In this document: positions 44,850 through 55,320 of the stretch, piece by piece
Layout: the number at the start of each line of letters is the position of its first letter
Position numbering within the stretch: the first letter of the stretch is position 1
Source: Nemophila menziesii
Lineage: Eukaryota > Streptophyta > Magnoliopsida > Boraginales > Hydrophyllaceae
NCBI GenBank assembly: GCA_029959085.1
Contig: JARWIR010000015.1
Span: 5,145,017-5,209,016, forward strand
Direction: 5' to 3'
DNA: 64,000 bases
Notes under the pieces: generated by a model
What the model saw: the letters and a program-made list of their open reading frames with translations, nothing else
Told to the model about the DNA's origin: nothing
The model's database searches: none
Program-made: the position numbers and the translations under genes

Positions 44850-46685
44850 TTTTTTTTTGACATAAAACTAAAAAACGGGAAATTACAGAGTACATGCCAT
44901 TTTTAACACGTAATTAGATGATCCGGTAATAGAGAAATCTTTCCATCCCAAGAGGCTGATGTTTCTTCTAACGCATATTGTCAGGGCGTCAGCAATTGAA
45001 TTATGTTCCCTCCTAGTATATAAGACCTTCCAGAGTAGAAATTCATTAAGCCATCCTTTTATCTCCTCCATAATCGGGTTAAGACTCCAATGCAGTCCTC
45101 CCTTGTTGTAAATGCCTTGAACTAATTCAAGGTTGTCAAAGTAAAACGAGTTACTCTGAGTTCTGTTCGCGCCTGCGGACCTAAGGGCCAAAAGAAGGGC
45201 CCATGCATCTCCTTCAATACAAGATTTAATCCTACATCTTGTAGCTTTCCTTTGAGAGATGATTCCTTGTGCATTTATTCCGATAGCTGCTATGGATGCT
45301 GGTTCCCATTCTTTGGTAAAGGATGCATCGCTACACCAAATCATTTCTGACGTATCCTCAATCATTGGATTCTCTCCACTTGATGTCCTTTCGTTTCCTC
45401 CTTCCTGCCTTATCAATCGAATACTCCTTTTTCTTCAAAAAGTTTTTCAACGATACCATTTGTGCTCATTGTAATATTTTTTATCGCCCACATCTTCTTG
45501 TCAAAAATATCCTTCATTCTTTCTTTCCAGATGTTCCAAGCTGTTGTAAGCACTATTGCAATAACTTTCCTTTCTCCCATCCATTATTTGAAAAATTTGA
45601 CAGGATGTTCTGGAACCAAACTTCGAACGATTCATTCTCCTCTCTATTAATTTTAATTTGGAGTGTTGAATCAGCCCATGCTTGTATACTAAATGGGCAT
45701 CTTAAAATAATGTGCTTCGTAGTTTCAATTTCCATTTCGCACCATTCGCATACCTCTTCCTTTTTGCATTTTCTTTTCTTCAAATTCTGTTTAGATGGCA
45801 GTAAATTATTACATATCCTCCATGCAAAGTTCCTAATTTTTTACGGTACATTGGCTTTCCATATTTGGTTCCACAAGGTAGTGTTATTTTCTTTTTCCCC
45901 AATGTCCGACGTTTGTGGCTTGTTCTCGTTTTCTTGGTTAACTAAAGTGTGGTACCCTGATTTAGTTGAATAATTCCCATCCTTTGTCAATGGCCATATC
46001 AGCTTGTCTTCTCTTATTGCTCGAGTAATGGGTATTTTAAAAAATTTGTTATCTATAAGTGGGTCAAAGATTTCTTTTATAAGATTGATATTCCACCCTT
46101 TAGCTTCTTTATCCATTAATTCATACACCCATTTTAGGCTCGACGATTGATTATTGTTAATTTGGTAGTTACCAAGTAACCATTTATGTTTCCATATCTC
46201 CACTCTTCTACCATCTCCAATTTGCCAAATCGCATGATTTTTTAACATTTGTAAACCTTTGTACATACTGGCCCAGCTCCACGATCTTTTATTTTTTAGT
46301 TTTGTGTCCCACAAATTCTCGTTAGGTGCATAAATTCCCTTCAGCACTTTGTGGACCAAAGATTCTTTGTTACTAACAATTCTCCATGCTTGTCCAGCCA
46401 GCATTGCTAGATTCATTTTCTGAAAGTCTCTGAATCCGACACCTCCAGTTTTCTTCGAAGTCGCCATTTTATTCCAGTTGCACCAATGGATTTTCTTCTT
46501 TTCTTTTGCATCCCACCAAAAATTTCCTACCAATGAGGTAAGTTTTTTACAAAGTGTTTTCGGAAATTCAAAAATTGACATTGCATAGTTTGGGATAGCT
46601 TGCAGAACGGCTTTGATTAAAGTTTCCTTTCCCCCTTCAGATAATAAGGTTGCCGTCCAGCTAGCTGATTTACTAAGTAATCTAT
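44850..46685 (-). mobile_element. LINE 2, 3' part
   Basis: T run at 44850-44858 (poly(A)), short 3' UTR, then the C-terminal part of ORF2. A solo LTR cuts the LINE at 46686; the 5' part resumes at 52839. TCTAT at 46681-46685 and 52839-52843 is the solo LTR's target duplication. Confidence 0.85.
44883..46685 (-). pseudogene. ORF2 C-terminal part of LINE 2
   Basis: From the LTR junction on the minus strand: L-L-S-E-G-G-K-E-T-L-I-K-A-V-L-Q-A-I-P and F-W-W-D-A-K-E-K (46660-45841), then a zf-RVT cluster (C-K-K-E-E-V-C-E-W-C-E at about 45768-45730) and RNase H (W-C-S-D-A-S-F, E-G-D-A-W-A-L-L, D-N-L-E-L-V-Q-G, A-D-A-L-T). It is broken by a stop at about 45841 and by frame changes between 45553 and 45416. 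Confidence 0.8.
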
Positions 46686-47237
46686 TGATGTCTCCCTGAA
46701 TGTTCTAATTTTATGCCCTTGGGAGACATCATTTTTGGTGTTTATTCGTTTATTTTGATAGACTTTTGGACTAAATATGCAATAATCTGAATTTCCTCTT
46801 TTATTTCTAGCATTTTTAATTTATTAAACTTTTGCGTGTAATATTGGGTATTTTAGTGGAAAGTTTGTAGGTTTTGAATATTAGCTAGAAGAGAAATCCG
46901 AGAATAAAGTCAAAGATCATGATATGGAGTCAAAGCATGAAGACAAATCCCGAAATAATTGATATTTTAGAGTTGCAAATCTGGAAAGTTTCCAAAGATC
47001 GCTGATTTCGAGCCACCTAAGAGTATATTTAGCCGCTGACTTGTGAAGAGAAAACGTGCCCCATTGAGTTACGGAACTTTAGCAACTGAAATGAGGTCAA
47101 TCCGAGTTGAAACGAGTTGGTTATAGCTGTTTTAGTGGAGGTGGTGCAGCAGTTACGGGATTTTGGGCTAAGATAATACTTGGGCCTTTATTATTTCATT
47201 TAAACTTTAGCCTAAGGTCCAAGTCCGAATTTCTAAG

Positions 47238-47245
47238 TATAAATA
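47238..47245 (+). promoter_or_regulatory. TATA box of the solo LTR
   Basis: TATAAATA. The poly(A) end of LINE 3 begins four bases further on, so the LTR transcription start has been displaced. Confidence 0.6.
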
Positions 47246-47314
47246 AGGGTTTTTTTTTTTTTTTTTTTTGGACATCGAGAGGGTGCAAAAGCACCCAAAA
47301 AAAAAACAACAAAA

Positions 47315-50300
47315 TTACCCTATTCCTAGTCTACTAAATGCCGCTGATAGATCGGAAATACTAAGCGTATTCCGATTGACAAAAGTTGCTGCGTGTCTAG
47401 CTTCCTTCGCTAATTTATCCGCATTCCTGTTGAGCTTCCTGTTAATGTGTTTGAAAGTAATCTGCCGGAGCTCCTCAGTTGTGCCAATAATTTTTCGAAG
47501 AATGGGTTGGATGTTCCAACGAGCTGCTGACACCTGCTTTATACCTTGAATCACTTCAAGGTTATCTGAGTGGATGGTAACTCTTTTCTCGTGGTATCTT
47601 CTCGCTATCTTTGTAGCTTCCAAAACCGCTGTTGCTTCTCCTTCAACTACTGTATTGCAGTCGATGGCTTTGCTTGTTTTTGATATCTCATTGTTCTCTC
47701 TTTGCTCCCATACAATTGCAATTCCTGTTGGTTCCCACTTGTTCGAAAAAGAAGCATCACAATATATGTTGATTTCGTCCTCGTAATCCGTGTTTCTTGT
47801 TTCATTTTGATCTATTAAGTTATTGAATCCCTTATGTCCTTCTTTAACCCAGTTGATGCCATGAATTTCCTGCATGAGTTTTGTCGATGTCTTGTTTATT
47901 ACTGTTCCATTCGCTGCCGTTCCCTCGTGAAGGCCTTTCATTTTTGCTTTCCATATGTTCCAGAGATTGATCATTATAAAGTCTCGAACTACTTTCTCGT
48001 CCCACCCTCCTTTTTTGAAAGACTTTACCGTTTTTAGAAACCAGTCTTCTATATTATCATCCATTCTATCTTGAATTTTGATTTGTAAAAACGATCCTGC
48101 CCATATATCTTTGCACATATTGCATTGAAGGAGTAGGTGTTCCACATCTTCTTTATCTTGGTTGCACCATAGACAGTTTTTACCATCTGCACATTTCCTT
48201 TTGGAGAGATTAACTCTAGTGGGCAAAGCATTATTAACTACTCTCCACATAAATAATCTAATTTTTTTTGGTATATTCGATTTCCATATTTTTTTCCAAA
48301 TTTTTGTTTCTTTCATAACCCTTGTTTTGGTAGTAGTTGCCTTGTTGTTGTTGTATTCCTCCATAATTAGTTTATAACCTGTTTTTGTATCGTAATTACC
48401 ATTTTTTGAATAAGGCCATATGAATTTATCTTTAGTGTCACCTTCTTTGATCTTTGTTTTCTTTATTAAATTTATTATAGGTTCGTGGAAAAGGTTATCT
48501 AAGGTTTCGAGGTTCCATTCCTCACCTCCTTCCTTCATGAGTTCATTAACTTTTGTAATGTTCGATCCTTTTGGTTTCTCTAATTTCCATTTTGTATCTA
48601 ACCATCTTTCATTCCATATATCCGTGTCTTTCCCGTCGCCTATTTTTTTGATACCGTATTTTTTAATAAAGTCTCTACCTTCCATTAAACTTGCCCAGCT
48701 CCAGGTTCTACTTTGTTTAACTTTACAAGATAAAAAACTAGATTTATTAAAGTAAATACCTTTGAGGAGTCTAGCTGCTAGGTTATTTGGATTATGCATG
48801 ATTCTCCAAGCTTGAGCGGCTAGAAGAACTGTGTTCATTTTTTTGAAATCTTTAAAGCCGAGTCCCCCTATGATTTTATTTACCGTTATTTTTTCCCAAG
48901 CCACCCAATGAATCTTGTTTCTCTCACCTGAATTCCACCAAAAATTGGAAATAGCTGAGATAAGTTTGTTACAGAAATTAATAGGAAAAGAAAAAATGGA
49001 CATATAATAATTTGGAATAGCTTGAAGGATTGCTTTGATGAGCACTTCTTTTCCTCCTTCTGATAGGAGTTTAGCTTTCCAACCTTCTGTATTTTTAAAC
49101 ACTTTATTAGCTATCCACTCGAGAGAATCTACCTTTGATCTTTTATGGCATAATGGGATACCCAAGTAATGTCCCAAGTCATTCGTTTCTTTAATGCCCA
49201 TTTTTTCCACAACTGAAATTTTGATTTCTTCTGTTGATTCCTTACTAAAATTAATAGCCGATTTATTAAAGTTAATAGCCTGTCCAGATCCTTCACAATA
49301 TATATCAAGACATTCTTTAAAGGAATCAATATTAGAATTATCTAAATCTAAGAAGAAAAGGGAGTCATCTGCAAATAAAAGATGAGAAATAATAGGGCAG
49401 TTTCTATTAATTCGTATACCATTAAAGAGTTTATTATCGACAAAATGGTCCACAATGCTGATAAGAGATTCAGTCATAATAGAAAAAAGGAAAGGGGAGA
49501 GAGGGTCCCCTTGCCTGAGTCCTCTTCCAGGTTTAAAGTTTTCTAGCCTTTCACCGTTGATGTTTATGGAGAAAGAAACTGAAGTAATGCAATTCCTTAT
49601 CCAATCGATCCATCTGCTACAAAATCCTAATTTACTCAAAACCTTAAAAAGGAAAGGCCATCTTACCTGATCATATGCTTTAGCCATGTCTATTTTGATT
49701 GCTGCCAAATTTTTCTTATCTTTTCTCTTCCTACTCATAAAAAAAGAGATTTCCTGGGCAATGAGTATGTTGTCCTGTATGGCCCTACCTTTGATGAATG
49801 CTGATTGTGTAGGTGAGATAATTTTATCCATAATCTCCCTTAGTCGGTTGGATAGAATCTTTGTGATGATTTTGTAAATAAAATTGACACAGGATATGGG
49901 TCTGAAGTCTCCTAGATTCTCTTGTATATTCCCTTTTGGGATTAGTGTGATAAGCGTATCGTTTATAGTTTCCACAGATCGATTGTTCTCAAAGAAGTCC
50001 ATAACAACCTGTATCACATCGTTTTTAATAATTTCCCAAAATTCTTTATAAAACTTACCGTTTAAGCCATCCGGTCCTGGTGCTTTTGCTGCCGACAGTT
50101 CCTTAACAGCTCTCTCTATTTCTTCAATATCTGGTTTTTTTATTAACTCTTTATTCATATCCTCGGTAATTCGAGGTGATATATACTCAACTGCTTTATT
50201 CATTGTTTCTTCCTCGCACCCTTTTTCTTTAAAGAGACTTTTATAAAAATCTTGGAAGTTTTCTTTGATATTCTCAGGGTCATCTGTCCAATCACCTTCT

Positions 50301-51439
50301 AAGTTTATAATTCTATTTATTCTGTTTAGTTTCCTTCTTTTAATAGTAGCCAAATGGAAGTATTTAGTATTCTTGTCACCATACGTGAGCCAATTAAGTC
50401 TCGCTCTATCACACCAGTATTTCTCTTCTTTCTCGTACTCTGTTTTTATTTTTTCTTTGATAATGATTTCCTCGTCAGTTGTATCTTTGTCTATAGTATT
50501 ATTAAGCTTTATCAGTTTATCTTGAAGTTTTTTAATAGTAATTTCGTGGTTTTTAAAGTGTTTCCTACTCCAAGAGCTAAGTTCTTTTTTTGTGAATTCC
50601 CTTTTTTTAATGAAATTTGGTATAGGGCTATTATTATTAGGGATAGGCCAATTTTCTTCAATAATTTTTTTGCAATTCTCATCATCTAGCCATCTCGTTT
50701 CAAATTTAAATTGTTTTTCCTTTATTATTTTATTAAAATCGAAAAGAAGGATTAAAGGAGAGTGGTCCGACCCTATCGCTGGTGGTATGTGTATAAGTGA
50801 TCTTGGGAAGCGTTCCATCCATTCATAAGTAGCCAGACCCCTATCAATTCTTGTCTTCACATTCTTTGAACCTGTCATCCTGTTAGACCAAGTAAAGAAA
50901 CACCCATTAGAGTTAATTTCCGCAAGAGAATTACAACAAGTAAAATCAATGAAAGAGTTAATATGATCCATATTGGCCCTATTCTTGCTATTTTTTTCTG
51001 TAATATTGAGAATTTCATTGAAGTCTCCAATAATAGTCCATGGTTCATTGAAACTTTCGCCCCATTTTGTTATCTCTTTCCAAGTTTCTAATCTTTGTTT
51101 AAAGTCATTAGGAGCATGAATAAACACCATATAATAACTAAAAGAAAGTTCATTAATACGAGCAATAATAAAGGAATTACAACTAAAGACAATATTGAGA
51201 TGCACGTAAGAGTGCCACAAAACCAGGAACCCTCCTGAATGAAAAGCCTTTCCAGTGGGTTCCACAAAAAACGAGTTATCAAAACCGAACCGAGCCAAAA
51301 CATCTTGAGAGTCCACTTCTCTCAGCATCGTCTCACAAAACGCCACCACACCAGGTCTGTATTGAGCCACCAACGAGCTAGCTTTTGTTAATGTTAAGGG
51401 CGCTCGTAAACCCTGAACATTCCAAAATAAAGTCGTCAC
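47315..51439 (-). CDS. ORF2 of LINE 3: endonuclease, reverse transcriptase, zf-RVT, RNase H
   Basis: 1374 codons without a stop. Endonuclease (residues about 1-235): F-W-N-V-Q-G-L, C-E-T-M, I-I-G-D-F-N-E-I, T-W-S-N-R and G-S-D-H-S-P-L. RT (about 420-750): A-P-G-P-D-G-L-N-G-K, D-F-R-P-I-S-C-V, K-I-D-M-A-K-A-Y-D, G-L-R-Q-G-D-P-L-S-P and catalytic F-A-D-D-S. zf-RVT (about 1060-1100): C-L-W-C...H-L-L-L-Q-C. RNase H (about 1200-1350): Y-C-D-A-S-F, E-G-E-A-T-A, H-S-D-N-L-E and N-A-D-K-L-A-K-E-A. The frame opens right after an in-frame TAA and its first codon is GTG. The first ATG is about 37 codons in and would remove endonuclease residues, so initiation is probably coupled to termination of ORF1. 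Confidence 0.95.
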   Translation of the reverse strand: MTTLFWNVQGLRAPLTLTKASSLVAQYRPGVVAFCETMLREVDSQDVLARFGFDNSFFVEPTGKAFHSGGFLVLWHSYVHLNIVFSCNSFIIARINELSFSYYMVFIHAPNDFKQRLETWKEITKWGESFNEPWTIIGDFNEILNITEKNSKNRANMDHINSFIDFTCCNSLAEINSNGCFFTWSNRMTGSKNVKTRIDRGLATYEWMERFPRSLIHIPPAIGSDHSPLILLFDFNKIIKEKQFKFETRWLDDENCKKIIEENWPIPNNNSPIPNFIKKREFTKKELSSWSRKHFKNHEITIKKLQDKLIKLNNTIDKDTTDEEIIIKEKIKTEYEKEEKYWCDRARLNWLTYGDKNTKYFHLATIKRRKLNRINRIINLEGDWTDDPENIKENFQDFYKSLFKEKGCEEETMNKAVEYISPRITEDMNKELIKKPDIEEIERAVKELSAAKAPGPDGLNGKFYKEFWEIIKNDVIQVVMDFFENNRSVETINDTLITLIPKGNIQENLGDFRPISCVNFIYKIITKILSNRLREIMDKIISPTQSAFIKGRAIQDNILIAQEISFFMSRKRKDKKNLAAIKIDMAKAYDQVRWPFLFKVLSKLGFCSRWIDWIRNCITSVSFSININGERLENFKPGRGLRQGDPLSPFLFSIMTESLISIVDHFVDNKLFNGIRINRNCPIISHLLFADDSLFFLDLDNSNIDSFKECLDIYCEGSGQAINFNKSAINFSKESTEEIKISVVEKMGIKETNDLGHYLGIPLCHKRSKVDSLEWIANKVFKNTEGWKAKLLSEGGKEVLIKAILQAIPNYYMSIFSFPINFCNKLISAISNFWWNSGERNKIHWVAWEKITVNKIIGGLGFKDFKKMNTVLLAAQAWRIMHNPNNLAARLLKGIYFNKSSFLSCKVKQSRTWSWASLMEGRDFIKKYGIKKIGDGKDTDIWNERWLDTKWKLEKPKGSNITKVNELMKEGGEEWNLETLDNLFHEPIINLIKKTKIKEGDTKDKFIWPYSKNGNYDTKTGYKLIMEEYNNNKATTTKTRVMKETKIWKKIWKSNIPKKIRLFMWRVVNNALPTRVNLSKRKCADGKNCLWCNQDKEDVEHLLLQCNMCKDIWAGSFLQIKIQDRMDDNIEDWFLKTVKSFKKGGWDEKVVRDFIMINLWNIWKAKMKGLHEGTAANGTVINKTSTKLMQEIHGINWVKEGHKGFNNLIDQNETRNTDYEDEINIYCDASFSNKWEPTGIAIVWEQRENNEISKTSKAIDCNTVVEGEATAVLEATKIARRYHEKRVTIHSDNLEVIQGIKQVSAARWNIQPILRKIIGTTEELRQITFKHINRKLNRNADKLAKEARHAATFVNRNTLSISDLSAAFSRLGIG

Positions 51440-51801
51440 TTAATCTTTGCGGCTTTTTTGGAGTTGCCGCCTCCGTTCTTTTTTTCAAAAACCTCCTCTT
51501 CATCCTCAAAAGCATCAGCATACTGGAAATTCATATCGTGGTCCTCTCCTCCACCTTCATAGTCCTTCTCAAAGTAATTTTCGCTACTTTCGAAGTTCCC
51601 CTCATCCTCTTCCTCAGGTTCATACTGCGAGTTCTCTTCATCCACTTCTTCTGTAACTTTCTTCGAATCCTTCCCCTTCTCTTTAACTATAAAGTTCCTT
51701 TCCGCTTCTTCTTTTTCATCCTCTAGGATACTGAATTGATTTTTATTAACAAAATCTTCAATTGGATCCACTACCCTTAATTTTTTGAAATTACCAGCCA
51801 T
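51436..51801 (-). CDS. Short acidic ORF1 of LINE 3
   Basis: 121 codons from ATG 51801, ending in TGA that overlaps the first codon of the ORF2 frame. Strongly acidic with lysine clusters (V-N-K-N-Q-F-S-I-L-E-D-E near residue 20). Plant L1 ORF1 is usually several hundred residues with an RNA-binding domain and zinc knuckle; none is visible here. This is therefore probably the C-terminal part of a 5'-truncated ORF1. Confidence 0.6.
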   Translation of the reverse strand: MAGNFKKLRVVDPIEDFVNKNQFSILEDEKEEAERNFIVKEKGKDSKKVTEEVDEENSQYEPEEEDEGNFESSENYFEKDYEGGGEDHDMNFQYADAFEDEEEVFEKKNGGGNSKKAAKIK

Positions 51802-52838
51802 CTTTGAGTTAACTTCACCACTTCCAGATTCAATTCTAATTCCTCTCGCTTCCCTCCTTCTTTTTATAGCTTGTTCAGAGAGAAGTCAAGGCAAGGAAGC
51901 AGGAAAGCTAGAGAGCTGGAGACGGTCTATATCTCCAAATCACAGCTAAACTAATTCCGCAATTAGGTTTTTCTTTTCTTTCTTTCTGTAAAACAATATG
52001 AACACTTTTATTTCTTTTAATTTAGTTTTCGCATTAGTATGAACTAATTTAATTAAGTGTTTGAGAACGCATAATGGGTTAATCCCAATTTGATTTCGAT
52101 TCATATGTTTGGATTTGGGATAATTATTATTTAAATCAAATTGGGTGAATTATATTTTTCTTTAATTTTCATTTTATTTACTATTATTGACCTGATCAAT
52201 TGATAATAGGACTTAGTATTTAGGCTATTCCAATTAGTGACGATTGTATCACCTTGACGGGGGGTCTGGGTACAGAACTAATTAACGAATATAGGTTAAT
52301 AATTATTTGACTCTGACGAGCTTAATTAAACCTATGGCCTATTGGGTAATTAAGACTTAATCACTTAAGAGTGGACTATAATCACCCTGACGGGGTTCGT
52401 AGCACTTGAGAGTAGCTCTTTAGTCCACCCTGACGGGGGTAAGGAGAATTCCGAATCCCGACCAATATCAATTTACCAATTTGTCCCTTATAAATGTATG
52501 AAATGAATGATAATTAGGAGAAATCCTTGCGTCTCTCAAATACTGCCTTCTCATCTTGCGTAAACACTTTAGTTTCTTGCGTGTAGTTATTTATTTGCAT
52601 TAATTTAGTATTTTACTTTATTGTCTTAGCATTTAGAAAAACAAACAAACAATTCTAAAAATCATTTACTTGTTTTCACGTGCAAATTAAACACTATTTG
52701 ATAAGCATTAGAGTCAGTCATTCTGTCCCTAAGAACGAATCTATTTTATCACTTATATTACTTGGGACAACCGTACACTTGCGGTTGTGGTTCTCTTTTC
52801 CCTATTGCATTTATTTTAGAACACACAAAGGACCACCA

Positions 52839-53906
52839 TCTATCCTTGATGTAGTTTAAATTCTCCATTTTTTATCTCTTCAGAGTGAGGGGCAATCCTA
52901 AGTATTTACCAAGTGAGTCTGTGGTTTTTATATTTAGAGAGGTCGAAACTTTCTCTTTTACATGATTCGGTGTGTCTTTACTGAAAAAGTTGATGACTTT
53001 GCCAAATTTACCTTTTTCCCTGAAGCTTGGCAATAAGTTTTCAATGTCTCTGTAAACGATTCCACTTCCCGATCATTAATTTTTTATAAAAAATAGCGCG
53101 TCATCCGCAAAGAAAAGGTGTGTTAATTTCGAGCATTTTCTTGTAATAGATATACCTTCAATATTACCTTCTCTGCATTGGTTGTTAATGAGTCCGATTA
53201 AGCTTTCGGTGAGAAGTGAAAACAATAGTGGAGAAAGTGGGTCCCCCTGTCTAAGGCCTTGTTCTGGCTTAAATTTCCTGAGTCGTTGACCATTGACTTT
53301 TATTTGCATAGACACAGTTGTAACGAAATTCTGAACCCATTGAATCCATTTTTCCGCAAATCCAAGAGCCTTCATAGTTTCAAATAAAAACTCCCAGTTG
53401 ACTTGGTCGTACGCTTTTTCCATGTCAATTTTAACTGCCGCGTAATTATTCTTTGATTTTCTCTTAGTATTAAGGAAGTATGAAACCTCTTGCGCAATTA
53501 ACACATTGTCATGTATACTTCGCCCCTCGATAAACGTCGATTGTGTTTGTGAGATTATTTCATTCATAAATGGTTGCAATCTAAGTGCCATAATTTTCGA
53601 GATAATCTTATTGAAAAAATTGACGCGTGAGATTGGTCTGAAATCTTTAACCATTTCTTGTTTCTCTCCTTTATGCACAAGGGTAATTATCGTATCATTT
53701 AGCCTATTAAGCGGTGTGTTATTTGAAAAAAAATCCATTACGATTCGCTCCACATCACTTTTAATCACATCCCAAAATTCATGGTAGAATTTCCCTGGTA
53801 GTCCATCCGGACCCGGAGCTTTCGTCCCATCCATTTTAGAAACCGCCTCCTCGATCTCCCTTGCGTCTGGAGTTTTCGTTAGGATTTCGTTGATTTGAAA
53901 GCTCAC
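52839..53906 (-). pseudogene. Reverse transcriptase part of LINE 2 ORF2
   Basis: A-P-G-P-D-G-L-P-G-K-F-Y, D-F-R-P-I-S-R-V-N, Q-S-T-F-I-E-G-R, K-I-D-M-E-K-A-Y-D, G-L-R-Q-G-D-P-L-S-P and F-A-D-D-A (near 53100). A stop follows at about 53076. The thumb region to 52839 has more stops and a frameshift, then joins the piece at 46685. Confidence 0.85.
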
Positions 53907-55178
53907 CTTACATGGAATGTGCTTCGTTACCTCATGAATATTTATGACCTCTTGTCTCTTGAAAAGGTTAATATAGTATTTACAGATCGTGTCCTTGATT
54001 TTCCCCTTATTCTCACACCAATCATCTTCTCCACACTTTAGGACTTTTATTTTGTTTATCTATCTCCTCTGCATAGTTTTAGCGAAAAAATATTTTTAGT
54101 TTTTATCGCCTTCTATAATATTTAAATCTCTCGCCCTATCCGTCTAATATAGTTCTTCCTCATCCCAACATTTTTTGATTTCCTTTTTTATTTCTATCTC
54201 CTTTGTTTGGTTCAACTTGTTAGCATCACTATCTTGTAGGTCTTCCAATTTTTTATATAGACTAGTAAGCTTTTTCCTATTATTATAAAAGGTTACCTTA
54301 CTCCATCCACTTAAAGCTAAGAAAGTAGCGTCCCTCTTGTCACAGAATTGTCTTATATTACTTACCATTCCATTCTTTCCCCAAGCCTTTTCCACCACTT
54401 CTTTACATTGAATATGCTCTAACCATCTCGACTCAAAGGTAAAGTATCTCTCATTATTGTCCCTTTCTGTTTCAAGGTTGAGGATAAGTGGTGAATGATC
54501 CGAGACTATAGCCGGAGGGACAATTATACTAGCATTCATAAATTTTGAGCACCATTCTAGGCTTGCAAATCCTCTATCAAGCTTCTCTTTTACGTTTTCC
54601 TCACCCTTTCTTCGGTTTGACCAAGTAAACTGGCACCCTTTGCTTGGCATGTCAATAAGGTGATTCTCGTTTATGAATTCGTTGAATTTTATTATTCTAT
54701 CTAAGCTAGGTTGCACTTTCCCGATCTTTTTCGAAACTTTACTTATCTCATTGAAGTCACCTAGGATGATTGAAGCGCCCTTTAATTTATTAAGCCATTT
54801 TGTAATTGTTTTGAAGGTTTTATATCTACTATCAATTTCACATGGAGCATGTACACAAAACAAAAACCACCAAGAACCATCCTTCTCATTAATTCTACAA
54901 ACAACTACATCCAAACTAGAAAAGATAATATCTATCGATATATCACTTTTCCACATCAAAATCATTCGCCCGGACATATAAGCTCTTCCTCTGGGGTCAA
55001 CAACATGAAAATTATTAAAATTACTAAACTGAGAACATAAACGAAGGTCTTTTCGTCTCAGTTTTGATTCACACAAGCAAACAAAAGATAATTTAAACTT
55101 ATTAACTAACAACTTAAAGGCCTTTCTTGTCAAGGGCGCCCTTGCACCTTGACAGTTCCAAACACAGTAGCTATCCAT
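53907..55178 (-). pseudogene. Endonuclease and linker of LINE 2 ORF2
   Basis: ATG 55178 opens M-D-S-Y-C-V-W-N-C-Q-G-A-R. Apurinic-endonuclease motifs: W-N-C-Q-G, C-E-S-K-L, I-I-L-G-D-F-N-E-I, F-T-W-S-N-R and V-S-D-H-S-P-L. The frame is open to 54144, where the first of several in-frame stops occurs (54144-54070) in the linker to RT. Confidence 0.85.
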
Positions 55179-55278
55179 CAAACCCGGCCTGGTTTCGGGA
55201 CCGGCCGCCGTCCTCCATGAAATTCTTAACTTTGTTGGTCATCACGGTACCAGCCCGGGCCCCACCAAAGTCCTCCAT
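55171..55278 (-). pseudogene. C-terminal remnant of LINE 2 ORF1
   Basis: 35 codons from ATG 55278. Its TAG overlaps the ATG of ORF2 by eight bases (ATGGATAG). No domain is visible. Upstream the frame is stopped, marking the truncated 5' end. Confidence 0.4.
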
Positions 55279-55320
55279 CTATTCACTGTTGCTTGATTCC
55301 TAGCCACCGACAACACCATA

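Larger units (their letters stand above)
47250..51865 (-). mobile_element. LINE 3: L1-type retrotransposon with intact ORF2
   Basis: 20-T run at 47250-47269 (poly(A) tail), a 3' UTR of about 45 bases containing a GGGTGC...GCACCC hairpin (about 47281-47297), ORF2 and a short ORF1. The 5' boundary, placed near 51865, is where LTR sequence resumes (TAGCTTGTTCAGAG). No clear target duplication is visible. This is the best preserved LINE here. Confidence 0.9.
46686..52838 (+). mobile_element. Solo Athila-like LTR in LINE 2, itself containing LINE 3
   Basis: LTR sequence at 46686-47249 and about 51866-52838, TGATGTCTCC at the start and GACCACCA at the end, flanked by TCTAT on both sides. No internal element sequence is present, so recombination between two LTRs is the likely origin. 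CACCTTGACGGGG, CACCCTGACGGGG and CACCCTGACGGGGG motifs lie near 52251, 52383 and 52427. Confidence 0.9.
52839..55300 (-). mobile_element. LINE 2, 5' part
   Basis: Continues LINE 2 across the solo LTR: RT palm and fingers, then endonuclease, then the end of ORF1. The 5' end is placed between about 55285 and 55320, where G sequence starts. Confidence 0.8.

Noticed and set aside
43895..44858. GGCGGTTTTTTTT at both 43897 and 44846 as a target duplication of a larger insertion
   Set aside because: The match is mainly a T run beside a short GC motif. The second run is explained as the poly(A) tail of LINE 2.
44883..51439. Plus-strand open frames inside the LINEs (for example 45323-45973 and 48420-48755)
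   Set aside because: They are shadows of the minus-strand ORF2 genes.
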